A DNA stretch of 34,102 bases from Oleispira sp. (lineage in GTDB: Bacteria > Pseudomonadota > Gammaproteobacteria > Pseudomonadales > Oceanobacteraceae), in assembly GCA_002708475.1 (NCBI GenBank), contig PAOL01000056.1, forward strand, positions 19,135 through 53,236, read 5' to 3'. Below the pieces are notes generated by a model that had not been told where the DNA came from, made no database searches, and saw only the letters and a list, made by a program, of their open reading frames with translations. The position numbers and the translations under genes were made by a program. Of this stretch, positions 1 through 7,700 are shown piece after piece. The first letter of the stretch is position 1, and each line of letters begins with the position of its first letter.

Positions 1-852
1 GAGCTTTATTTGAAGCGTTTGGTTGTCGGTGGTTTTGAACGTGTTTTCGAAATTAACCGTAATTTCCGTAATGAAGGTTTGTCTACGCGTCACAATCCTG
101 AATTCACTATGATTGAGTTTTATCAGGCATACGCTGATTACAATGATCTAATGAATATCACTGAGGATATGTTGCGTACTGCGGCGTTAGAAGTGCTGGG
201 TACTACGGATATCAAGAGTACGACTAAAGACGCTGAAGGCAATGTTGTTAGTGAAACAATTTATGACTTCAACCAGCCGTTCACTCGCTTAACCATGGCG
301 GATGCAGTTCTTAAATATAATCCTGAATTTGATGCAGCGGTGATTAACGACCCTGAAAACAACCTAGAGCAGATGATTGCTTATGGTCGTCAGGTGGGCA
401 TTCGTGAAGATGATAAACAGTCTGCATGGGGTGCAGGTAAGTGGTTGTGCGAAATATTTGAAGAGACGGCTGAAGAAAAACTGGATCAGCCAACCTTCAT
501 TACAGCTTACCCTTGGGAGGTTTCTCCTTTGGCTCGTCGTAATGATGAAAACGCGTTTGTTACTGACCGTTTTGAGTTCTTTGTAGGTGGTCGTGAACTT
601 GCGAATGGTTTCTCTGAGCTTAACGATGCTGAAGATCAAAAGAATCGTTTCTTGAAGCAAGTTGCTGAAAAAGATGCAGGTGATGATGAAGCAATGCATT
701 ACGATGCGGATTACATTCAAGCACTAGAATACGGCATGCCTCCAACAGCGGGTGAAGGTATCGGTATTGACCGTTTGGTAATGTTGTTCACAGATAGTCC
801 AACGATTAAAGACGTTATCTTGTTCCCACATATGCGTCCTGTGGCTAAGTAG
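1..852 (+). CDS. lysS: Lysyl-tRNA synthetase, class II (3' part)
   Basis: This is the C-terminal 283 residues of a class II lysyl-tRNA synthetase, which charges tRNA-Lys with lysine in the cytosol. The reading frame is open from base 1 (E-L-Y-L-K-R-L), so the gene starts upstream of the window; the TTG at 10 is internal. Visible catalytic-core landmarks are motif 2 (RNFRNEG followed by [10 protein letters not shown], about bases 58-117) and motif 3 ([13 protein letters not shown], about bases 751-789) near the C-terminus. The anticodon-binding OB domain and motif 1 would lie upstream. The gene ends TAG at 850-852, and ung begins 21 bases later on the same strand, so the two may be cotranscribed. 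Arg codons are nearly all CGT, as expected for a highly expressed gene. Bacteria may carry paralogues (lysS/lysU), so the symbol refers to the family. Confidence 0.95.
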   Translation, partial: ELYLKRLVVGGFERVFEINRNFRNEGLSTRHNPEFTMIEFYQAYADYNDLMNITEDMLRTAALEVLGTTDIKSTTKDAEGNVVSETIYDFNQPFTRLTMADAVLKYNPEFDAAVINDPENNLEQMIAYGRQVGIREDDKQSAWGAGKWLCEIFEETAEEKLDQPTFITAYPWEVSPLARRNDENAFVTDRFEFFVGGRELANGFSELNDAEDQKNRFLKQVAEKDAGDDEAMHYDADYIQALEYGMPPTAGEGIGIDRLVMLFTDSPTIKDVILFPHMRPVAK

Positions 853-873
853 TTGATCGGTTAAAAGAACAGT

Positions 874-1620
874 ATGAAAGAACAATTCAATATGTTTGCT
901 GATGAGCGGGGCGGTAATGAGTCCGATCAGGTGGCTATTGAATTGTTTGCTTCACTTTTGCCAAAGGATTGGCAAAAAATATTAGCGCCAGAATTTGATC
1001 AGCCTTACATGCACGATTTGCAGAAATTCCTTTCAGCAGAACAAGCGCAAGGTAAGATTATCTATCCACCTGCGAATCAGATTTTCACTGCGTTTAATTT
1101 AACGCCGCTCAAGAGTGTGAAAGTCGTTATCTTAGGGCAAGACCCATATCACGGCCCTGGCCAATCTCATGGTTTGAGCTTTTCTGTACCTTCTTCGTTA
1201 AAGAAGCTTCCTCCATCCTTGAAGAATATTTATAAAGAATTAAATACAGATTTAGGGCTGCCTATTGTCACTACTGGTAACTTAACACCTTGGGCCAAGC
1301 AGGGCGTTTTAATGCTGAATGCAATGCTAACAGTAGAAGCGAGAAATGCAGGATCTCATCAAAAGCAAGGTTGGGAGACATTTACCAATCGAGTTATTGA
1401 GTTGCTTTCAGAAAACTGTGAGAACCTAGTCTTTGTTCTTTGGGGTGCTTATGCTCAAAAGAAGGTTGCTCTTATTGACGAAGGTAAGCATTTGGTCCTG
1501 AAAGGTATTCATCCATCCCCACTTTCCGCGCATCGCGGCTTCTTTGGTTCTAAGCCATTTTCTGCTATCAATCAGTACCTTAAAAATCATAGTATTTCTG
1601 AGATCGACTGGTCTTTATAG
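874..1620 (+). CDS. ung: Uracil-DNA glycosylase, family 1
   Basis: The product (248 aa) removes uracil from DNA to start base-excision repair. The water-activating loop GQDPYHGPGQSHG is present, with the catalytic Asp at residue 90. The Leu-intercalation loop HPSPLSAHRGFFG begins with its conserved His at residue 213. The uracil-recognition strand (V-F-V-L-W-G-A-Y-A) lies between them. At 248 aa it is slightly longer than E. coli Ung (229 aa), the extra being an N-terminal tail. The ATG at 874 is used here; the in-frame ATG at 892 is a plausible alternative because neither has a strong ribosome binding site. It sits directly behind lysS and in front of a 252-base AT-rich gap. The sequence is complete, with no missing key residue. 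Confidence 0.96.
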   Translation: MKEQFNMFADERGGNESDQVAIELFASLLPKDWQKILAPEFDQPYMHDLQKFLSAEQAQGKIIYPPANQIFTAFNLTPLKSVKVVILGQDPYHGPGQSHGLSFSVPSSLKKLPPSLKNIYKELNTDLGLPIVTTGNLTPWAKQGVLMLNAMLTVEARNAGSHQKQGWETFTNRVIELLSENCENLVFVLWGAYAQKKVALIDEGKHLVLKGIHPSPLSAHRGFFGSKPFSAINQYLKNHSISEIDWSL

Positions 1621-1872
1621 ATCAAACTATCCCTTTTAAATCTTCATTTAGACACCTTATAGATTATTTACAATAACTTTAATGGGTTCTAACTCTTTGT
1701 AATATATAGATTTTTCTATATTTTTTGGAATGCTCTGTTTTTTAGTAACAAAATGTAATGTATTGGAATGGTACAAATGTTCTAATTCTGGTATGTTCTT
1801 CATATGTTGCGTCATTTCACCCTTTAGATGACCACGAAATAATAAAAAAAATAATAATTAAAAGGAATTCTC
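1621..1872. other. AT-rich intergenic region ahead of the secreted-protein cluster
   Basis: This 252-base gap is very AT-rich and holds no convincing ORF. A weak AT-only inverted repeat (6-bp arms at 1704-1709 and 1716-1721) followed by T residues could end ung transcription. The promoter of the secreted-protein cluster should lie here, but I cannot pick a confident -35/-10 pair. A clear ribosome binding site (AAGGA, about 1861-1865) precedes the ATG at 1873. No Pho-box-like 11-base periodic repeat is seen here, unlike in front of the later TonB genes. Confidence 0.5.
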
Positions 1873-3033
1873 ATGGCTGCTAGAGCCCTGATTGCATTAT
1901 TAATGATGCCCCTTATCGCTTCTGCGTTAGAACGTCTGGATGATTTTAGTATGTCTGATGTTGTCGCTCAGGAAGGTGTTATTTTACGTTCCGAATATGA
2001 AATTGAAATTGATACAGTCCAATATTTCGATGAAGATGATTACGGCAATATCACAATGTCTGACATTAATTTTGCAACTCGATCGCAACAAGTTATTGAT
2101 TTGGATATCGTTTCAGGTGCTGTAGGCAGCAATCGAGAAGGGCGCAATGGTATTCGCTTTAGTAACCAAGAATTGCCTATCGATTTGTCCGTAGGAGCAG
2201 TTAAAGTAAACGGAAAATCTTTGGGTGGTCTTGGCATGAGGCACTTAGATACTGGTGGCGTAGATCCCTTGGTTGTTGATGTGTGGGCAGGGGGATTCGA
2301 TTTAAATGAAAACACAATTGCTGATGAATCGGGTTTCACAGTAGATGTGACAGTTCCTAAAGAAACCACTTACGATCTTTACTACACGGATGACGGCTCT
2401 GAGCTTTCAATGACGATAGATCATTGTTCGAGTTATTCCGCTGGTTCTTGTACTGCAGGCGGTATTGTATTTTCGGGTATGACTTTTGATGTAACGGATG
2501 AAGGTTTACGCATAGGTATTCCAGAAGTTGCTGGTGGGCAGATCAATATAAGAAATTTTAGATTAAACGAATCTGTCATTAATGATATCACCCTCAAAAA
2601 TTTTACTATTCCGACAGGGGGCTATTTTAATTTAGGTGCTCCTGATGTTGCCGCTGAGTCTGCTATTAATTTTGATGCTTACTTTGCTGCAGGTTCTGGT
2701 TTTGATTTTATTTATTACGATACTTCTGACACGGATGTTCAGGAATTTAATGCCACTATATCGTTCAACGCTTTGGCTTCTGATGCAAATACCGCAAGTA
2801 CTAATTACTTTTCTGTTCAAGACTCTTCTATAAATGTGCGCTCGGGTAGTGATAGTGGCATATATATCGCGTTAGGCGATGTAAGCACAGGAACAGGTGG
2901 TGTTCGAGGCAGTATGAGTATCAACGATATTATGTTGAAGCCAGAAGGCACTGCATCGGCTCCTGTTCTAGGGAGTATTAAAATGAACTTAGAAGTTCTC
3001 CCTGGTAGCTACCTTGAAGTGATGGGACATTAA
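1873..3033 (+). CDS. Secreted protein with degenerate VSGQSGI-type N-terminal motif
   Basis: The 386-aa product has a short Sec signal peptide (residues 1-18, ending I-A-S-A) and then L-E-R-L-D-D at the place where its neighbours carry an acidic motif. The following V-V-A-Q-E-G-V (residues 30-36) looks like a drifted form of the neighbours' V-S-G-Q-S-G-I. The rest is rich in Asp, Gly, Ser and Asn, with recurring short strands of the form I-x-I-x-N-F-x-I (for example around residues 222-245). This suggests a repetitive beta-rich, possibly solenoid, fold. Two Cys sit close together (about residues 188 and 196). It ends P-G-SYLEVMGH, a C-terminal signature shared with the next two genes. It is the first gene of the set, has a good ribosome binding site, and lies 2 bases from the next gene. 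I do not recognise a function; the family may be DUF6160-like. Confidence 0.8.
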   Translation: MAARALIALLMMPLIASALERLDDFSMSDVVAQEGVILRSEYEIEIDTVQYFDEDDYGNITMSDINFATRSQQVIDLDIVSGAVGSNREGRNGIRFSNQELPIDLSVGAVKVNGKSLGGLGMRHLDTGGVDPLVVDVWAGGFDLNENTIADESGFTVDVTVPKETTYDLYYTDDGSELSMTIDHCSSYSAGSCTAGGIVFSGMTFDVTDEGLRIGIPEVAGGQINIRNFRLNESVINDITLKNFTIPTGGYFNLGAPDVAAESAINFDAYFAAGSGFDFIYYDTSDTDVQEFNATISFNALASDANTASTNYFSVQDSSINVRSGSDSGIYIALGDVSTGTGGVRGSMSINDIMLKPEGTASAPVLGSIKMNLEVLPGSYLEVMGH

Positions 3034-3035
3034 TT

Positions 3036-3872
3036 ATGAAAATACGGACTAAATTAAGCATTTTTTTTGGTTTTGTTACTTTATTGCCATTACATCACGC
3101 GCACGGAATGCAAAGTATTGAGGAAGAAAATTTGCGGTATGTTTCTGGCCAGAGTGGAATTGACGTTGATCTGAACTTCAAAGGAACTGTTGGTAGAACG
3201 TATCTTGAAACCGATGGAAATTCATTAAATATAAGAAATTTAAGTATCGACACGGATGGCTCGAATGATGATGCAGTTACTCCGGGATCGGACAGGCCTC
3301 TTAATATAATTTTAGATTTAGTTACTCGGGGAAAAAAATCTGGGTTAGCGATTTCTATCAGTGGAATTAATGATTTAGATCTGAAATTTGATCAGATCAA
3401 TGTGAATGGCGATACATCTTCGGACGATATCGTTGGACAGATGCACTCATTCGGTGGCTTAGCATTGAATAATATTAATGATCACGGTGGAATTACCGAT
3501 ATTAATATTTTTGCCCGCGGAGCAAGTGGTCAAGAAGGAATACAGCTAGAAGTAAATTTTCCTGAAACACTGAGTATGAACTTAGCCTATACCGATTACG
3601 GAGCTGATAATACAAGTTCGGTAGATGACTTCACCTTTGGTGGAGATTTAACATTAAATAATTTCAGTATTGCTAATTCTGTGGATTTAACAACGGGTAA
3701 AAATGCAGAAGGAGAAGAAGTCGGAGGGTTGCATGTTGGTGTAATTACTCAAACGGGTGATATGACTTTGAGTAATATTCGTGCGGGTAATCAGTTAGGG
3801 ACAATGGGGCGTTTAGTTATAAATGGCTACACCATGACCCCTGATAGTTACTTAACAATACAGGGTAAATAA
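3036..3872 (+). CDS. Secreted VSGQSGI-motif protein
   Basis: The 278-aa product has a Sec signal peptide (residues 1 to about 24, ending H-A-H-G), then M-Q-S-I-E-E-E-N-L and VSGQSGI (residues 36-42). The body alternates short hydrophobic strands with Asp/Asn/Gly turns: L-N-I-R-N-L-S-I, L-A-L-N-N-I, L-T-L-N-N-F-S-I. There is no Cys in the mature part. The C-terminus, P-D-SYLTIQGK, matches the signature of its two neighbours, which are therefore probable paralogues. It starts 2 bases after the previous stop and ends 2 bases before the next start, so it is clearly in an operon. An exported, possibly surface-exposed structural protein is the most I can infer. Its exact role is unknown. Confidence 0.82.
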   Translation: MKIRTKLSIFFGFVTLLPLHHAHGMQSIEEENLRYVSGQSGIDVDLNFKGTVGRTYLETDGNSLNIRNLSIDTDGSNDDAVTPGSDRPLNIILDLVTRGKKSGLAISISGINDLDLKFDQINVNGDTSSDDIVGQMHSFGGLALNNINDHGGITDINIFARGASGQEGIQLEVNFPETLSMNLAYTDYGADNTSSVDDFTFGGDLTLNNFSIANSVDLTTGKNAEGEEVGGLHVGVITQTGDMTLSNIRAGNQLGTMGRLVINGYTMTPDSYLTIQGK

Positions 3873-3874
3873 TA

Positions 3875-4711
3875 ATGAAAAAAATAATCTGTATTTCTCT
3901 TATTGTTAGTGCAAATAGTTTTGCCTTATTGCCGATGCAGGATGATGATCTTTCTACTGTGTCAGGACAAAGTGGTATCACCGTTGATATAACTACAGAC
4001 TCCGACATAAAAGTTGGAGAAGTTCGATATGAAGATAAGGATAATGGTGCAGCTGAAAAAGATGGTGGAGGTTCTTTTTCATTACGAGATGTTGTTATTA
4101 AGGATAGTGAATTCTCTTTTGATATTGATGTATCAGATAGTGGTGAACTTGTGATGAGTCTCAATCGCTTTGGTGTTATGGATATATCTATAGATGCGCT
4201 TCAGTTTAATTATGATGATACGTTGAGTGAAATTAATCTTTTTTCGACTTCATCAGAAACTCAATTACAAAATCAATATAGCCGTTTAGGTTCTTTGGCG
4301 GTAAATGATTTTACCTTAGCGACAGGCTCCGAAATTACTTTTAAATTTACTTCAGACGGTGAGTTTGCGTTTACTGCTGGGCTGCTAACGGGCTCGTTCT
4401 TTCAATTTACATATATTGATGATGGCGAGTTTACTTATGATACTGCTAATGATGGTGATACAACACTTAACGATAATGAAGGTGAAAATTACATTTCTGC
4501 TCGAGTGGAATTTGAAGATTTCAAATTAAATGATGTCAAGCTGAAAGGTGAAGGCGTTGGTGAAGATTCGTATGTCGCAATGTCTTTGGGAGGAACTCAA
4601 GGTGCTGTGGTATTTAGAGATATTAATATCAACGGAAAAATTATTGGTAGCGCTGGGTTCGAAAATATTAGCGTTGATCCTGTTAGTTATTTACATATTA
4701 AGGGTCATTAA
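3875..4711 (+). CDS. Secreted VSGQSGI-motif protein
   Basis: The 278-aa product has the same length as the preceding gene. A signal peptide (residues 1-17, ending S-F-A) is followed by L-L-P-M-Q-D-D-D-L-S-T and VSGQSGI (residues 29-35), the clearest copy of the motif in the window. The mature region is Asp/Gly/Phe-rich and beta-strand-like, with F-S-L-R-D-V-V-I, L-A-V-N-D-F-T-L and V-V-F-R-D-I-N-I recurring. The C-terminal domain (about residues 228-278) can be lined up by eye with that of the 1873 gene: a short run ending in a Gly-rich loop, then a strand and D-P-V-SYLHIKGH. No enzyme motif is seen. It is tightly packed between neighbours, and the giant gene starts 3 bases after its stop. 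Confidence 0.82.
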   Translation: MKKIICISLIVSANSFALLPMQDDDLSTVSGQSGITVDITTDSDIKVGEVRYEDKDNGAAEKDGGGSFSLRDVVIKDSEFSFDIDVSDSGELVMSLNRFGVMDISIDALQFNYDDTLSEINLFSTSSETQLQNQYSRLGSLAVNDFTLATGSEITFKFTSDGEFAFTAGLLTGSFFQFTYIDDGEFTYDTANDGDTTLNDNEGENYISARVEFEDFKLNDVKLKGEGVGEDSYVAMSLGGTQGAVVFRDININGKIIGSAGFENISVDPVSYLHIKGH

Positions 4712-4714
4712 GCA

Positions 4715-7700
4715 ATGCAAGCATTACTGATTATTAAACACATATTTTTATCTTTTATTATAAGTGCCATAACATTATCCTTCTCTAGTTTAGCGTTCTC
4801 GTACGATCCAGGATTAACTTATAAGCCAAGTCGTGATGACATATTAACCGCAGATATTGATGAATCAATGCAAGGTTGTGTCTATCGTGAAAGTGATGCA
4901 GGTACAGGGGATTGGACCGTTGATGACTGTGATTATGTTGGAGCACATTATGCTTGTTACAACGGTGCTGAATGGCAGGTTTCACAAGCACTAGGAACAA
5001 CGATTAATCCTGGAGAACCGCGTGACGGAAGTTCAGTTTTTAAAATCAAATCAGTGGATTCTTGGGATCCGACTAATGCAGATGTTTTATGTAAAGCTAA
5101 GTTTGGCCCTTCTTATTTTTTTAGTGTGCCAGTTACTGCTGAAGAAAATGAAGCTTTAGGTCGTGCAATTAGCGATATGACGGCAGCAAAGAAAAGAACT
5201 TGGGTTTATTACTACTCAGATACTGAAAACATTCCACTGAGTGAAAATTACTGGTTAGGAAATCGTACTCAATATACAAATTTATTAAGTGATAGTTCAG
5301 GCAATGCTGGAGATAGAGGTGTTGCAGACTGTACATTGATGAATCGAGATACAGGGCTGTGGCAGGATGCATCATGTTCTGAAACACATTCTTTTGCCTG
5401 CTATGATTCGGGAACTTGGCTAATAACAGCAGAGCAAGATGAATGGAAGGCAGGGTTTGCAATATGTGATGAAAATTATGGGCTTCAAACCCTATATGCA
5501 GTACCTAGAGATAGTGTTGAGAATAGTGCGATTGCAGCCGCGGTACTGCCATCAGGGGGAACTGGGGTTTCTGCGGATTATAATAAAGTATGGTTGAATC
5601 GAACGGATTTAGCATTTGAAGAATTCTTTATTTCAAACCAAACCCGTCAAGCTTGGTGGGGTGAAGGCCAACCAAGTAATCGTAATAATTCGGATTGTGC
5701 ATTAATTGATTCTGCAGGTAATTGGATTGCAGAGAGTTGTAATGGTTATGTTGCATATCATGCTTGTTATTTAGGTGATAGCTCAACAGGAGTCGCACAG
5801 TGGCAGCTAACAAAAGACGTTCCTGATTTAAAAATGTCAGAATTTGCTCTAGGTTTTGGTTACTGTAAGCAATTGCCTGATAACCCGCATGCAGAATATA
5901 GACCTCCTAACTCTGCAATTTCAAATAATGCCTTGGCGGCTTTATTATCACCTGGTGAGTATGTATGGATTAATTACAGTGACCAAGTGAGTGAGGGCTT
6001 CTGGAAAGTATCTAGTCAGTTTGAAGATTTTGTTAGTACTGGAGATGTTTTAGACGGTGATGCTGAAGACTGTGGCTACTTTAGTTTAAATACAGACAGT
6101 AAAAGAAATTGGTTGGCAGGGCAGTGCTATGCAGGTGGTGAGCCTTTAACCCAAGGCTTTGCTTGTACGAACGGTTATGAGTGGAAAGTTGCTACAACAT
6201 CGCTAAGCGATGGCTCTTCTTTAGAATCAGATCTTTGGAAGGATGGTTTTACAGCCTGTGAAGCTGCATTTGGGAAAGATTATGAGTTTGCTGCACCTTA
6301 TGATGCCGATCAGAACTCACGCTTATCATTAGCGTTAAGATTATCTGGCAATACACAGGCATGGATGAATTTAAATGATGCTGAGTCAGAAGGTGAATGG
6401 GTTTCTAATGGTCCTGTTGTAAATTTATCTCCGGTTATTGTTTCATTATCATCGGAGCGCATATTTCCTGAAAATACAGATATCCAATTATCAGTAACTG
6501 CGGAAGATCCAGAAAGTGCAAGTAATGTTGGATTAATCTATTCGTGGTCGATCGTCGATCAACGAATGGGTATTGAAGGTACAGGCACAGACACGATTAC
6601 ACCATTAGACCAAACAGATATAAGTTACGACCCTTTGGCTACACCGAATGAAGTGACCTTGTCGAAAACGAAACTTCAACTATTGAATGATGATTATTAT
6701 ATCGATCTTCAACTTCAAATAACGGATGCAGACCAACAGACCCCGGCAACAACGACAAAGATTATAACCATTAAAGTTAAGTCACCGTTGAGAGCGGCTT
6801 ATGATTTTAATGAATATACAAATCCTAACTTGGATACTAGTGGTAATGGTCACGATCTGATACTTGATAAATCCCAGGTAGAGATAATTTCATATGAGGG
6901 TAACTCTAATAATTACTTTGCAAAATTGGATAGTGCCGACTCTTTTTCGATCGATGGTTCTTCTGGAGGATTACAATTAGACAGTGTTAAAGATCAATAT
7001 ACGTTAATTTATCGTTTTAGATTAGATGCACTTCCTGTGAGTGCATTTGCGGGTTTTGTGCAGAAAGGTGATCCGCAGGTTCGTCAGCCGGCAATATTCT
7101 TTGATAAAAATGCGCAGCAGATTCATTTTTCTAATAGTACAACGAATGGATTTAATCAGGCGCAAAATAGTATTGAAAGCGTACGAATTGGACAGTGGAT
7201 GACAGTGGCCTATGTTAAAAATGGGCCTCAAGTTGAATTCTATATTGATAAAGCAGAATTAAATTTATCATCTCCAGATCCGGCTCCACTTAATGATGAA
7301 ATTCGCGACAGTGTTCAGAGTCTAGTGGGAGCTTCACTTGGCTATGATTCTGGAGATTGGGTATTTGGTGCTATCTCTGATGCGGGAGAGGGAATGACGG
7401 GTGGATTGGATGATATCCGTATTTATGATCGTGCTTTAACAGCTGCTGAACTTGCAACTATTTTTCCTAGTCAGCCTAGGGGCGTATTTGAATTTACCAA
7501 TGAAATAGCTGCGGGAGATGAAAATGAAATCAATAATTCGGTAAATGAAGTGCTAGTTCCGGTTAGTCGTGTAGAGGGCGATGACGGTATCGTTTCAGTT
7601 GAATATTCTCTGGAGTCTGGAAGTGCTGAGTTGGATGTGGATTTCAGATTGAAAGATGATGTTGGCGTTGGTTCAGAACGAGGCAAAGGTGTATTAACTT

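Noticed and set aside
1704-1726. AT-only hairpin with T-run after ung as a terminator.
   Set aside because: The 6-base stem has a single G-C pair and would be unstable; recorded only as a weak possibility within the intergenic entry.
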